DNA of 64,000 nt from Clostridia bacterium (GCA_021205365.1 JAJPXP010000015.1:57356-121355), one strand, 5' to 3'; counted from the first letter of the stretch, positions 37,363 to 46,506 are shown. Notes: a model not told the origin generated them from the sequence alone. Numbers and translations: made by a program.

Positions 37363-37703
37363 AGCCCGATTAACAGGAAAATACCGGCGAGAAGCAGCAG
37401 ATCATGGTCGATACCGTCATCATCCTTCAAAAGGAAAAACAGGATAATTAAGATGACCAGTGTGTTGTCATCCAACAGCTTGCTTAAACCGCCATCCCTG
37501 CCCCCGCCGAGTATCTTGCCAAACAGGGAGAGAAGACCTCTGTTGTCTTTGTCACATGAGTCCCATTCACATGCGTCCTGCCTCCGGTCACAGTCCCGTG
37601 CATCCTGCCGGTGGTCGCAGTCCCGCGGTTCCGGCTTTTCATTCCAGGGTGGAGGACAGGATTTTTCCGGCGGGCATTTATTTTGTAAATAGCGGTTATA
37701 CAT
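37359..37703 (-). CDS. Cys/Asp/Pro-rich protein with hydrophobic C-terminus, unknown function
   Basis: This 114-residue protein has a polar N-terminal half with prolines and cysteines. It includes a tandem repeat, DCDHRQDAR then DCDRRQDAC. A Gly-rich link and a C-terminal half with two hydrophobic runs, LVILIILFFLL and LLLLAGIFLLIGL, follow. It may be a small envelope or spore-coat protein, but I cannot assign it. It is the last gene of a three-gene operon, 3 bases after its neighbour, and meets cbiC tail to tail. Confidence 0.65.
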   Translation of the reverse strand: MYNRYLQNKCPPEKSCPPPWNEKPEPRDCDHRQDARDCDRRQDACEWDSCDKDNRGLLSLFGKILGGGRDGGLSKLLDDNTLVILIILFFLLKDDDGIDHDLLLLAGIFLLIGL

Positions 37704-37706
37704 AAG

Positions 37707-38081
37707 CTAGACCTCCCTTTGGCCGGAATATTGCGGCAGGAGCTGTTCCGCAGCCGTTTTTACCATCTGTGCCATAGATAAAATATGCTCTGCATGATCG
37801 ATCTGTGCGCAGGTGCTGGAGGACAGGAATGGGCGCAGTGCGTGAAGCAACTCCCGCCTTTCCGGGTGGTGTTGTTTTTGTCCGTTGTGTGCAATGCCGG
37901 AAAGCACAGGCAGAATACGGTTCATCCATTCATCGGACTGTTCCGGTATGTGGGAAGCTGCCTGTGCAGGCGGGGGTTGCGGATGATCTGCATTGCCCAT
38001 CAGCTCGGATGCAATACCGGCAATCTTTTGCATAGTTTCCGGGTCTTGCAGCAGGGAGGAAAAAAGGTCAGCAGATTCCAA
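37707..38081 (-). CDS. Conserved-type hypothetical protein of a three-gene operon
   Basis: This 124-residue soluble protein is rich in helix-forming residues, with a Pro/Ala linker near residue 40 (HPQPPPAQAASH). It has no signal sequence or known motif that I recognise. It lies between two other small genes with gaps of 3 and 7 bases, so translation is probably coupled. Confidence 0.6.
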   Translation of the reverse strand: MESADLFSSLLQDPETMQKIAGIASELMGNADHPQPPPAQAASHIPEQSDEWMNRILPVLSGIAHNGQKQHHPERRELLHALRPFLSSSTCAQIDHAEHILSMAQMVKTAAEQLLPQYSGQREV

Positions 38082-38088
38082 GGCTGTA

Positions 38089-38373
38089 TCACCGTCCCAT
38101 CATTTTAGCAATCTGGGCTGCGAGCTGGGCGCCTTCCGGCGTGCGCATCAGGCTTTGCACAGATTTCTTGGCACCATTTAAATCACCGGATTGTGCCAGT
38201 TGGGCAGCATGCTCCAGCGAACTGCCATAATTCTGCAGAATTTCCCGGGCGGCTTGCTGGCCCTGTGGTGTGTTCATCGCATCACGCATGCGTTCCGCAG
38301 CTTTTGAGGTATTCCGGCTGCCGGACTGGCGCGATAAACTGCGGAGCAGGTTTTCCATATCTTGCTGTTGCAT
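38089..38373 (-). CDS. Small helical hypothetical protein, first gene of the operon
   Basis: The 94-residue product starts MQQQDMENLLRSLS and is mostly polar and helical, with MNTPQGQQAAREIL and LMRTPEGAQLAAQI, two similar TP-x-G-x-Q-x-A elements. The start at 38373 is fixed by AGGAGG 8 bases upstream. The longer frame to 38427 has no site. The function is unknown. The two repeated TP-G motifs suggest an internal duplication of about 40 residues. Confidence 0.65.
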   Translation of the reverse strand: MQQQDMENLLRSLSRQSGSRNTSKAAERMRDAMNTPQGQQAAREILQNYGSSLEHAAQLAQSGDLNGAKKSVQSLMRTPEGAQLAAQIAKMMGR

Positions 38374-38475
38374 AAAGACGACCTCCTGTATCAGAGCATT
38401 GGCAGCGGTTTGGATATTTTTTACCATACCACTGTACTACAATGCAATATACGCGGGTAGTGCGCCAATTGTTCT

Positions 38476-38504
38476 TTGACTTTCTGAAAAAAATAGTGTA
38501 TAGT
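38476..38504 (+). promoter_or_regulatory. Promoter of the YfcE-like phosphodiesterase gene
   Basis: TTGACT (38476-38481) and TATAGT (38499-38504) are 17 bases apart. The start of transcription near 38511 lies downstream of ATG 38506, which supports the later start codon at 38542. Confidence 0.75.
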
Positions 38505-38541
38505 CATGGATGAAATATGGGTTGTGCTGAAAGGACAGAAT

Positions 38542-39048
38542 ATGAAGCTGATTGTATTTTCAGACTCGCATCATGCGAATATAACAGATATGCTTGTCAT
38601 TATTGACGAAGAAAAACCGGATGCTGTGCTACATCTGGGAGACTTGACAGCAGATGTCGATGACATCCGGTGTGTGCATCCTGATGTGCCAGTGTATAAT
38701 GTTCGCGGCAATAATGATTGGAATGTTGAAGGAGTAAAAGACAGCATGATTATCTGTGCTGAGCAGGCGCGCATTTTTATCACCCATGGACATTTATACG
38801 GCGTGCGCCGGAATACGCTTGCGCTGGAAGAGGCCGCCAGAAAAAATGGCTGCAATGCGGCACTGTATGGACATACGCATGAAGCAGAGGTGACGCGGAA
38901 GCATGATATGCTGATTGCAAATCCGGGAAGTATCAGCATGCCATATACTGCGGACCCACCGTCTTACCTGAGGCTGGAGATTCATGGGGAACATATCGAG
39001 CCGGAGCTTGTCTATCTGGAAATGCAGAAGAAAAAGCGCTGGTATTAG
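38542..39048 (+). CDS. YfcE/MJ0936-type metallophosphoesterase
   Basis: The 168-residue protein shows the calcineurin-like metal ligands in order: FSDSHH, LGDLTAD, VRGNNDW, ITHGHLYG and YGHTHEA. Members hydrolyse phosphodiesters; the natural substrate is not known. ATG 38542 is used because transcription appears to start after the earlier ATG. The gene is followed at about 90 bases by coaX on the same strand. Confidence 0.9.
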   Translation: MKLIVFSDSHHANITDMLVIIDEEKPDAVLHLGDLTADVDDIRCVHPDVPVYNVRGNNDWNVEGVKDSMIICAEQARIFITHGHLYGVRRNTLALEEAARKNGCNAALYGHTHEAEVTRKHDMLIANPGSISMPYTADPPSYLRLEIHGEHIEPELVYLEMQKKKRWY

Positions 39049-39141
39049 GATGTATCTGAAAACTTGAATTTTCGTCATTTTCTTTGTTCTCAGATGCCAT
39101 CTATAAAGAAAGAGATTTGGAAAGAGAAGGGGAAACAAACT

Positions 39142-39978
39142 ATGTTACTGGCCATTGACGTTGGCAATACCAATACGGTTTTTGGTATTTACCGGGAGAA
39201 AGAACTGATCGGCAGCTTCCGCCTTTCTACGACGGCAGAACGCACTTCTGATGAAATCGGCATGCAGATCCATATGTATTACACGTTTCTTGGGCTGCAG
39301 ATTTCTGATACCAATGCTGTCATTGTTGCATCGGTTGTTCCACCGGTCATGTATACACTGATTAATGCTATACGCAAATACGTCGGTGTCCGTCCGCTGA
39401 TTGTCGGCAAGGATGTGGATACCGGATTGAAGAACTGCTATGACAATCCAAAGGAGGTTGGCATTGACCGCCTGGTGAATGCAGTTTCTGCTGTGGAAAA
39501 GTATGGATGTCCGCTGATTATCATTGATATCGGCACGGCTACTACCTTTGATGTCATCGATGGGGAGGGTGCATATCGCGGCGGCGCTATTTTTCCGGGG
39601 ATCAAGGTAGCGATGGAAGCGCTGTTCCAGAAGGCATCCAAGCTGCCGCGTGTGGATATTATGCGGCCAGAAAAGGCGATTGGAACCAATACGGTTATGA
39701 GTATGCAGTCGGGCGCGGTCCGCGGCTATGCAGGTGCCATTCAGGGCATTGTACATGAGATGATGGATGAAATCGGCGGCGAGTGCCATGTTGTTGCAAC
39801 CGGCGGCATGGGACGCATGATGGCGGAATACTGCGATACGATTACAGATGTGGATGCAAACCTGACGCTGACTGGACTGCGTATGATTTATGAAGCCAAT
39901 AAGGACAAATTTGATGCAGTCGAACCGATTGGCTCCATCGTTGTCTCGGCAGAAGAGGAATTGAACGAGCAGCTGTAA
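39142..39978 (+). CDS. coaX: Type III pantothenate kinase
   Basis: The 278-residue protein starts MLLAIDVGNTNTVFGIY and has EVGIDRLVNAVSA and IIDIGTATTFDVID, the ATPase-fold motifs of CoaX. It phosphorylates pantothenate in the first step of coenzyme A synthesis and needs a monovalent cation. AGAAGGGGAAAC precedes ATG 39142; the longer upstream frame lacks a site. A terminator follows within 15 bases. Confidence 0.95.
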   Translation: MLLAIDVGNTNTVFGIYREKELIGSFRLSTTAERTSDEIGMQIHMYYTFLGLQISDTNAVIVASVVPPVMYTLINAIRKYVGVRPLIVGKDVDTGLKNCYDNPKEVGIDRLVNAVSAVEKYGCPLIIIDIGTATTFDVIDGEGAYRGGAIFPGIKVAMEALFQKASKLPRVDIMRPEKAIGTNTVMSMQSGAVRGYAGAIQGIVHEMMDEIGGECHVVATGGMGRMMAEYCDTITDVDANLTLTGLRMIYEANKDKFDAVEPIGSIVVSAEEELNEQL

Positions 39979-39992
39979 AAAATAAAAAATGA

Positions 39993-40021
39993 GGGCTGAT
40001 ACGGTTGGTATCAGCCCTTTT
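39993..40021 (+). terminator. Intrinsic terminator after coaX
   Basis: GGGCTGATA (39993-40001) pairs with TATCAGCCC (40009-40017), followed by TTTT. Flanking A residues on the left may let it also terminate the minus-strand XRE gene. Confidence 0.9.
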
Positions 40022-40035
40022 GGCATTATAGTTCG

Positions 40036-40269
40036 TTATTGCCGAAAGGAAAAGAGTTTTTCTGGAGAAATTTTCAGCACATCGCAGATGGAAAAGATGA
40101 CATCGAGAGAAACTGCACAGTCGGCAGTTTCAATCCGGCTCATGTGCGTGCGGCTTATACCGATTTTTTCTGCCAGCTTCATCTGGGAAAGGCCATGCTG
40201 CCTGCGGTAATAAGCAATGTTTAATCCCAGCAGACGGTATTTTTTATGATGCAATTTGTCCAAGTTCAT
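40036..40269 (-). CDS. XRE-family helix-turn-helix regulator
   Basis: This 77-residue protein is almost entirely one HTH_3/XRE domain: RRQHGLSQMKLAEKIGISRT with HMSRIETADCAVSLDVIFSI in the recognition part. It would act as a small DNA-binding repressor. The start at 40269 has GGGAG upstream; a longer frame to 40335 has none. Targets are unknown and no prophage or toxin partner lies beside it. Confidence 0.85.
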   Translation of the reverse strand: MNLDKLHHKKYRLLGLNIAYYRRQHGLSQMKLAEKIGISRTHMSRIETADCAVSLDVIFSICDVLKISPEKLFSFRQ

Positions 40270-40471
40270 CAACTCCCAGCTTAGTGTACGCGATATTTGC
40301 GAATTGTACGACAACGCGAAGGGTAATATTTGCAACTTGACAAGTTATAAAAGATATTTTATACTTAACAAAATTATTCTACTTTCATAGAGTAATATGG
40401 GAGCTGATAAAAAACATGGGAATGCCTGTTTTTTGGGGATCATATACCAGCCTATGGGATCACAATTTAAA
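40270..40471 (-). other. Intergenic region upstream of the XRE gene
   Basis: AT-rich DNA holding the presumed promoter of the XRE gene on the minus strand. I see no coding sequence. Confidence 0.4.
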
Positions 40472-40508
40472 GCCGCTGTCTTTTCGGGGAAAGACAGCGG
40501 CTTTATTT
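40472..40508 (-). terminator. Intrinsic terminator of nth
   Basis: AAAGCCGCTGTCTTT pairs perfectly with AAAGACAGCGGCTTT around a 4-5 base loop. It lies about 60 bases beyond the nth stop on the minus strand. Confidence 0.8.
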
Positions 40509-40566
40509 ATTCTATATAGCTATATTTTATATAGAGATAATTGATATAAAATTTTGGAATAATACG

Positions 40567-41205
40567 CTATTCTTCGTTGTATGTTTTACAAATTTCCTTC
40601 AGGCAGCACTTGTCGCAATAAGGCTTTCTGGCGGTACAGACCTCACGTCCATGCAGGACAAGGCGGTGGCAGAAATCGCTGGAGGCTTCCTGCGGGACAA
40701 TGGGGCGCAGGGCTTTTTCTACCTTGCCCGGCTCCTTGATGCCGTCAACGAGGCCGATCCGGTTGGACAGGCGGATACAATGGGTATCTGTGACAATGGC
40801 AGGCTTGCCGTAGAGATCTCCAAGAATCAGATTGGCGGTTTTCCGTCCCACGCCCGGAATTTTGAGCAGCTCTTCCATCGTTCCCGGGACTTTGCCGCCA
40901 TGCTTGTCCAGAAGGTACTGGGCAGCGGCGTGGAGATCCCGGGCTTTGGTCCTGCCCAGCCCGCAGGGGCGGATCACCTCTTCGATTTGCTCGGGTTCGG
41001 CCTGAGCAAAGGCTTCCAGAGAGGGGAAGATCGAATATAAATCTTTGGTCACGATATTCACACGCTTATCCGTACACTGGGCGGACAGTCGGGTGGCAAA
41101 CAATAATTCATAATCCTTGGTATATTGCAAGGCGCAGATGGCGTCGGGGTATTCCTGTTCCAGAAGCTGGACAGCAGCTTCTGCTCGTTCTTTGGGTGTC
41201 AGCAT
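40567..41205 (-). CDS. nth: Endonuclease III
   Basis: The 212-residue protein has LLSAQCTD-type residues (RLSAQCTDKRVN), the helix-hairpin-helix LLKIPGVGRKTANLIL with the catalytic lysine, and VDTHCIR-like DTHCIRLSNR. It ends with a [4Fe-4S] ligand set spaced C-x6-C-x2-C-x5-C. It removes oxidised pyrimidines and cuts abasic DNA. Length and motifs are complete. Confidence 0.95.
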   Translation of the reverse strand: MLTPKERAEAAVQLLEQEYPDAICALQYTKDYELLFATRLSAQCTDKRVNIVTKDLYSIFPSLEAFAQAEPEQIEEVIRPCGLGRTKARDLHAAAQYLLDKHGGKVPGTMEELLKIPGVGRKTANLILGDLYGKPAIVTDTHCIRLSNRIGLVDGIKEPGKVEKALRPIVPQEASSDFCHRLVLHGREVCTARKPYCDKCCLKEICKTYNEE

Positions 41206-41353
41206 AAGACAAAATCTCCTTTAAAATTTGGTCAATAGATAAAATAAATTTTATGCCGACTCCATTGTAACACAAAAAATGCACAAAAAAACAAAAATTC
41301 CGCAAAACTTTTCATGCATGAAAGGGAAAAAATATAATTAGGAGAAATCCACC

Positions 41354-41416
41354 TTGCAAATTAGCAGAAATCCTGCTTTAATTAGAGTAAGTGGTGATTC
41401 AAAATGTCCCACTTAC
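41354..41416 (+). promoter_or_regulatory. glyA promoter and inverted repeat
   Basis: TTGCAA (41354-41359) and TTTAAT (41377-41382) are 17 bases apart. Directly downstream, GTAAGTGG (41387-41394) is inverted as CCACTTAC (41409-41416), at the expected transcription start. It could be an operator or an mRNA hairpin. Confidence 0.5.
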
Positions 41417-41471
41417 GAAACAAATACTTGAAATTCAAACCGTAATGTCATGTATGGAGGATTTTGCAGCG

Positions 41472-42728
41472 ATGGCAGAAGCAAAAAGAATTGAAGAAAA
41501 TATTGCGTTTATTACCAGCGTGGACCCGGAGCTGGGCGAGGCTATTCAGAAGGAATATGCACGCCAGTGCCGCAACATTGAGCTGATTGCATCCGAGAAT
41601 ATTGTTTCCCCGGCTGTTATGGCAGCTATGGGCACTGTGCTGACCAACAAGTACGCAGAAGGTTATCCGGGAAAGCGTTACTATGGCGGCTGTGAGTACG
41701 TTGATATTGCCGAGAATCTGGCAATTGAGCGTGTATGCAAGCTGTTTGGCGCGAAGTTTGCCAATGTACAGCCGCATTCTGGTGCACAGGCAAATATGGC
41801 AGTCTATCAGGCACTGTGTCAGCCGGGTGATACCGTCCTGGGTATGAGTCTGGACAACGGTGGTCATCTGACCCATGGTTCTCCGGCAAACCAGTCCGGC
41901 AAGCTGTACAATATGGTAGCTTATGGCGTAGATGACAACGGCTATATTGATTATGAGGACGTTCGTCAGAAGGCTCTGGAAAACAAGCCGAAGATGATTA
42001 TCGCTGGTGCTTCTGCTTATCCGCGTGCGATTCAGTTTGATAAATTCGCTGAAATTGCGAAGGAAGTTGGTGCATATCTGTTTGTAGATATGGCGCATAT
42101 CGCAGGTCTGATCGCTGCAGGTGAGCATCAGAACCCGATGGAATATGCTGATGTTGTTACCACCACCACACATAAGACCCTGCGTGGTCCGCGCGGCGGC
42201 TGCATCCTGACCAATGATGAAGCTCTGGCAAAGAAGTTTAATTCTGCAATCTTCCCGGGCACACAGGGCGGCCCGCTGATGCATGTTATCGCTGCGAAGG
42301 CAGTGTGCTTTGGCGAAGCACTGACACCGGAATTTAAGGAATATCAGACCCAGATCAAGAAGAATGCACAGGCTCTGGCAGAGGGCCTGACCAAGCGCGG
42401 CGTCAATCTGGTTTCCGGCGGCACAGACAATCATCTGATGCTGGTTGATCTGCGCGGAACCGGTATCACCGGCAAGGAACTGCAGAACCGTCTGGATGAA
42501 GTAAATATCACTGCAAACAAGAATACAGTTCCGAATGAGCCGCTGAGCCCGTTTGTAACCTCTGGCGTACGCCTGGGTACTCCGGCAGTTACCACCCGTG
42601 GATTCAAGGAGCCGGAAATGGATAAGATCGCAGGCTTTATTGCGGATGCAATCTTTGACTTTGAGAACAAGGCAGATGCAATCCGTGCTGGCGTTGCAGA
42701 AATCTGTGAGCAGTTCCCGCTGTATTGA
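41472..42728 (+). CDS. glyA: Serine hydroxymethyltransferase
   Basis: This 418-residue PLP enzyme has [26 protein letters not shown] and the PLP lysine in [14 protein letters not shown]. It interconverts serine and glycine and feeds one-carbon units to tetrahydrofolate. ATG 41472 lies 11 bases after TGGAGG. The frame extends upstream to GTG 41391, but that region holds the inverted repeat and no ribosome binding site. Codon use is that of a highly expressed gene. Confidence 0.95.
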   Translation: MAEAKRIEENIAFITSVDPELGEAIQKEYARQCRNIELIASENIVSPAVMAAMGTVLTNKYAEGYPGKRYYGGCEYVDIAENLAIERVCKLFGAKFANVQPHSGAQANMAVYQALCQPGDTVLGMSLDNGGHLTHGSPANQSGKLYNMVAYGVDDNGYIDYEDVRQKALENKPKMIIAGASAYPRAIQFDKFAEIAKEVGAYLFVDMAHIAGLIAAGEHQNPMEYADVVTTTTHKTLRGPRGGCILTNDEALAKKFNSAIFPGTQGGPLMHVIAAKAVCFGEALTPEFKEYQTQIKKNAQALAEGLTKRGVNLVSGGTDNHLMLVDLRGTGITGKELQNRLDEVNITANKNTVPNEPLSPFVTSGVRLGTPAVTTRGFKEPEMDKIAGFIADAIFDFENKADAIRAGVAEICEQFPLY

Positions 42729-42741
42729 TTTTTAAACAAAT

Positions 42742-43992
42742 ATGAAATTTCAGCCTCTGGCCGACCGTGTCCGCCCAACCACACTGGCGGATGTGGTTGG
42801 CCAGCCGCATATTCTGGGAAAATCCGGCCTGCTGCGCCGGATTATCGAAAGCGGCAATATACCGAATATGATTTTTTATGGACCTTCCGGTGTGGGCAAA
42901 ACGACGGTAGCGTCTATCATTGCAAATCAGACGGACCGTAAATTATATCGGCTCAATGCAACGACAGCTTCCATTTCCGATATTAAGAAGATTTTTGATG
43001 AGCTGGGTACATTGATAGCGCCCAATGGCGCATTGGTCTATCTGGATGAGATTCAGTATTTTAATAAAAAACAGCAGCAGTCCCTGCTGGAATTTATTGA
43101 GGACGGACGCATCACGCTGATTGCTTCCACCACGGAAAATCCATATTTTTATGTGTATAGTGCGATTTTGAGTCGGTGTACGGTGTTTGAATTTCGCCCG
43201 GTAGAAGCAAAGGATGTGGAACCAGCAGTACGCCGTGCATTCGCACTTGCTGCGCCTGGCCTGACGGTTTCCGATGAGGTCTGCGCTTATGTGGCAACGG
43301 CCTGCGGCGGAGATGTGCGCAAAGCGATGAATGCGGCAGAGCTGCTTGCAAATGCCGCGCACGACCATACTATCACATTGGCGGATGCACAGCAGGCGGC
43401 ACAGCGCTCTCAAATGCGCTATGACCGGGACGGCGACGCACATTTTGATATTTTATCTGGTTTTCAAAAATCTATCCGCGGTTCTGACCCCGATGCAGCT
43501 GTACATTACCTTGCAAGGCTGTTGGAAGCCGGCGATATGATCTCCGTCTGCCGTCGTCTGATGGTCATTGCAGCAGAGGATATCGGGCTTGCCTATCCGC
43601 AGGCACTGTCCATTGTGAAATCCTGTGTGGATATGGCAAACCAGCTTGGATTGCCGGAAGCACGGATTCCATTGGCAGATGCTGCGATTTTACTGGCAAC
43701 TGCACCAAAGTCTAACAGTGGTATTCTGGCAATTGATGCTGCCCTTGCGGATATCCGTGCAGGAAAAGCCGGGGATGTGCCTGATTATTTGAAGGATGCT
43801 CATTATGCCGGAGCTGCCAAGCTGGGACGCGGGCTGACCTATCAGTATCCGCACAGCTATCCGTATCATTGGGTACAGCAGCAGTACCTGCCGGATACCC
43901 TCCGGGACGCAAAATACTATGAATATGGTGAAAATAAGACCGAGCAGCGTGCAAAAGCATACTGGGATGCGGTGAAGGGAAGGAAAGAATGA
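42742..43992 (+). CDS. rarA: Replication-associated recombination protein A (RarA/MgsA AAA+ ATPase)
   Basis: The 416-residue protein has LADRVRPTTLADVVGQ, Walker A GPSGVGKTT, Walker B VYLDEIQYF and the sensor STTENPYF, all typical of RarA. The C-terminal half carries the tetramerisation region with IAAEDIGLAYP. It acts at stalled replication forks. It follows glyA by 13 bases and overlaps the phosphatase gene by 4 bases. Confidence 0.94.
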   Translation: MKFQPLADRVRPTTLADVVGQPHILGKSGLLRRIIESGNIPNMIFYGPSGVGKTTVASIIANQTDRKLYRLNATTASISDIKKIFDELGTLIAPNGALVYLDEIQYFNKKQQQSLLEFIEDGRITLIASTTENPYFYVYSAILSRCTVFEFRPVEAKDVEPAVRRAFALAAPGLTVSDEVCAYVATACGGDVRKAMNAAELLANAAHDHTITLADAQQAAQRSQMRYDRDGDAHFDILSGFQKSIRGSDPDAAVHYLARLLEAGDMISVCRRLMVIAAEDIGLAYPQALSIVKSCVDMANQLGLPEARIPLADAAILLATAPKSNSGILAIDAALADIRAGKAGDVPDYLKDAHYAGAAKLGRGLTYQYPHSYPYHWVQQQYLPDTLRDAKYYEYGENKTEQRAKAYWDAVKGRKE

Positions 43993-44789
43993 GTACGAGA
44001 TTACAGCTTGAGAAGCTTTCCAATACAAGAGATCTGGGCGGCATCCGGACAAAAAGCGGCAAAACAATCAGGAAAAATGTCTTGCTGCGGAGCGGGCAGC
44101 TGTTTTTTGCTTCGGAAGCAGATATTGAGAGCCTGCAGAAATACAATGTCACACAGGTGATTGATTTTCGTACAGCAGAAGAACAGCAGGAAAAGCCCGA
44201 TCCGGTCATTCCGGGGGCAGAATATATGCATCTTCCGGCAATTGCGGATGCAGCAATCGGGATTTCCCGGGAAAAAGAAACCAATCAGCGTTCCATAGAC
44301 ATGGTGATAGAAAAAGTTGCAGAGAACCCGGCTTTTGCTGTCACGTATATGAAGAAGCTGTATGCGGAGATGATGGAGAATCCATTTGTGCAGAAGCAGT
44401 ATGCAAGCTTTTTGCGGCTGCTGGCATGCAATGATACCGGCGCGACCCTGTGGCACTGTACGGCAGGAAAAGACCGTGCGGGTATGGCTACAGTTTTTGT
44501 ATTGGAAATCCTGGGTGTTGATTACGACGTGATAAAAGAGGATTATCTGGCAACCAATACATACCTCATGCCGGATATCGACGCTTTGATACACATGCTG
44601 TCCCGAAAGATGCCTCTGGAGGGGAAGGAAGAGGCTGTTCGCACCTTCTTCAGTGCGCAGGAAGAATTTTTGGAGGCAGCCTATGCGAGCGCTGCTGCCC
44701 AGTATGGGGATATGCAGCAGTTTTTGGAGAAAGCGCTGCATGTAGATGCGGAATTAAAAGCAAAAATGCGGCAAAAGTTTTTACAGTGA
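43989..44789 (+). CDS. Protein tyrosine/serine phosphatase (Y_phosphatase3 type)
   Basis: This 266-residue protein has NTRDLGGIRT near the N-terminus and the catalytic CX5R loop HCTAGKDRAG. The layout is that of MptpB/IphP-like bacterial phosphatases acting on phosphotyrosine or phosphoinositides. There is no signal sequence, so it is cytoplasmic. It overlaps rarA by ATGA. Confidence 0.9.
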   Translation: MSTRLQLEKLSNTRDLGGIRTKSGKTIRKNVLLRSGQLFFASEADIESLQKYNVTQVIDFRTAEEQQEKPDPVIPGAEYMHLPAIADAAIGISREKETNQRSIDMVIEKVAENPAFAVTYMKKLYAEMMENPFVQKQYASFLRLLACNDTGATLWHCTAGKDRAGMATVFVLEILGVDYDVIKEDYLATNTYLMPDIDALIHMLSRKMPLEGKEEAVRTFFSAQEEFLEAAYASAAAQYGDMQQFLEKALHVDAELKAKMRQKFLQ

Positions 44790-44810
44790 CAAAACTTTTT
44801 TAAAAGATTC

Positions 44811-44841
44811 AGACCGCCTGTGAAACAGGCGGTCTGTTTTT
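44811..44841 (+). terminator. Bidirectional intrinsic terminator
   Basis: AGACCGCCTGT (44811-44821) pairs with ACAGGCGGTCT (44825-44835), followed by five T. It terminates the rarA-phosphatase transcript and lies just after the mtaB stop on the other strand. Confidence 0.9.
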
Positions 44842-46126
44842 ATGCGAATATGGCTTTTACTCCATTTTTGGAACATTCTGTCAGCTTCACCATAACCTCT
44901 GTGCCCTGTTTTCCGGAATCTGGCGGAAGCAGGACAGTAAAATGCCATCGGCCATGGGCCGGCTGTGCATCTGTACGTCCGTGTTCCAATACAACGGGAA
45001 TGGTTTGACCGATAAAATCCTGTAGAAAAGCATGGCTCATTTGTGCTGCGAGCTGGCGCACTTCTTCTGCACGCTTGGAACGGATTTGGTGTGGAACAGA
45101 ATCCGGCATAGAAGCTGCGATGGTTCCAGTGCGTTCCGAATACGGGAATACGTGAACCGAGGCAAAGGCACATTGGCGCAGGAAAGCCAGTGTCTCCATA
45201 AATTCCGCTTCTGTTTCGCCGGGAAAACCGGTGATGATGTCGGTTGTAATGGAACAGGAAGGAAACGCCCGGCGCAGCCGCTGGACACAGGCAAAATACT
45301 GTTCCGTGGAGTATCGTCTATGCATACGTTTGAGAGTGGCGTTGCAGCCGGATTGCAGGGATACATGGAAATGATATGCCAGGTTGTCAAAACCACGCAG
45401 ACGGTCACAAAATTCCTGCGTTACCATGCGGGGCTCCAGAGAGCCGAGACGGACCCGTACCTGAGGCACTGCTGCACACAGCGCTGCAGTTAAATCAACC
45501 AGATTCGGTTGATGGGGTAAATCCCTGCCATAGCTGGCAATTTCTATGCCGGTCACAACAATTTCACGAATATGATTTTCAGCAAGCTTTTTCGCTTCTG
45601 CTGCAGCGGCTTCCATAGGCAGGGAACGTACATGTCCGCGGGCATAGGGGATAATGCAGTATGTACAGTAGTTATCACAGCCATCCTGGACCTTCAAAAG
45701 TGCACGGGTATGCCCGGGAAGGATACCGGCTGGAAGCGCCTCAAATTCCCGGTACTGGCGGATATCAGAAACTGTACAGATTTTCTGACGTTTCTGCACT
45801 GCCTGTTCACAAAGCCCAAGCACAGCAGCGCGGTCAGACGTACCGCAGACAATATCAACGCCGTCCAGCTGTGCTGCCTGTTCCGGTTCAGTCTGTGCAA
45901 AGCATCCGCACAGGGCAATGACAGCATTTGGATTTTCCTTCTGCAGTTTATGTAATGCACGCAGATTTTTGTGGTCACCGGATGAGGTGACGGTACAGGT
46001 ATTCAGGATACAGATATCTGCACCGGATTGTACCAAAATATGTCCACGGGCTTCCGCAAGCTGTGCAAGTGCCTGGGTTTCAAATTGATTGACTTTGCAG
46101 CCAAGCGTTGCAAAGCAGAATTTCAT
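44840..46126 (-). CDS. mtaB: tRNA (t6A37) methylthiotransferase MtaB
   Basis: The 428-residue radical-SAM enzyme has an N-terminal MTTase domain with three cluster cysteines (TLGCKVNQ, LNTCTVT, LCGCFAQ). The radical-SAM motif CDNYCTYC is near residue 150, and a C-terminal TRAM-like domain follows. It adds a methylthio group to t6A37 of ANN-decoding tRNAs. The NLTCTVT/GCKVNQFE set distinguishes MtaB from MiaB and RimO. A good minus-strand promoter lies upstream. Confidence 0.93.
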   Translation of the reverse strand: MKFCFATLGCKVNQFETQALAQLAEARGHILVQSGADICILNTCTVTSSGDHKNLRALHKLQKENPNAVIALCGCFAQTEPEQAAQLDGVDIVCGTSDRAAVLGLCEQAVQKRQKICTVSDIRQYREFEALPAGILPGHTRALLKVQDGCDNYCTYCIIPYARGHVRSLPMEAAAAEAKKLAENHIREIVVTGIEIASYGRDLPHQPNLVDLTAALCAAVPQVRVRLGSLEPRMVTQEFCDRLRGFDNLAYHFHVSLQSGCNATLKRMHRRYSTEQYFACVQRLRRAFPSCSITTDIITGFPGETEAEFMETLAFLRQCAFASVHVFPYSERTGTIAASMPDSVPHQIRSKRAEEVRQLAAQMSHAFLQDFIGQTIPVVLEHGRTDAQPAHGRWHFTVLLPPDSGKQGTEVMVKLTECSKNGVKAIFA

Positions 46127-46205
46127 AAATCATTCCTCCAGCGCTACCTTTTGTAAATTCACTATGAACTTTTGGAAAAAAGAATAGCATGTTTCCATTG
46201 AACAT

Positions 46206-46234
46206 ATTATAATAAATTTTATAATCAGTTACAA
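46206..46234 (-). promoter_or_regulatory. Promoter of mtaB
   Basis: On the minus strand TTGTAA (46234-46229) and TATAAT (46211-46206) are separated by 17 bases. Confidence 0.75.
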
Positions 46235-46272
46235 CAATTTTACGAAGAGTTGCAACAAAGGGGAAGTAAGGT

Positions 46273-46506
46273 ATGATAAAAGTAAAAATCAAGCTGCAAA
46301 GGCCAGAGGATTTGACAATGCTGAATGCGGCTGCTGCAGCGATGCCGTTTGATATTGATGTCTCTTCCGGCTGGTATCTTGCGGATGCAAAATCATTGGT
46401 TGGGCTGTTCGGCCTAAAGCTGTCCGAGCCAGTCAAGGTGAAGATGTATACGGACTGGAAAGGTGCGGAACCATTTTTGCAGAGCATTCGCGGGATGATT
46501 GTATAA
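46273..46506 (+). CDS. HPr/Crh-like domain protein lacking the active-site histidine
   Basis: The 77-residue protein follows the HPr fold pattern from residue 17 on, with DIDVSSGWYLADAKSLVGLF matching the HPr segment around Ser46. The HARP motif with the phosphorylatable histidine is absent (RPEDLTMLNAA instead). Serine 41 aligns with HPr Ser46. It cannot be a normal PTS phosphocarrier; a regulatory Crh-like role is possible. It stands next to a small membrane protein gene. Confidence 0.72.
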   Translation: MIKVKIKLQRPEDLTMLNAAAAAMPFDIDVSSGWYLADAKSLVGLFGLKLSEPVKVKMYTDWKGAEPFLQSIRGMIV

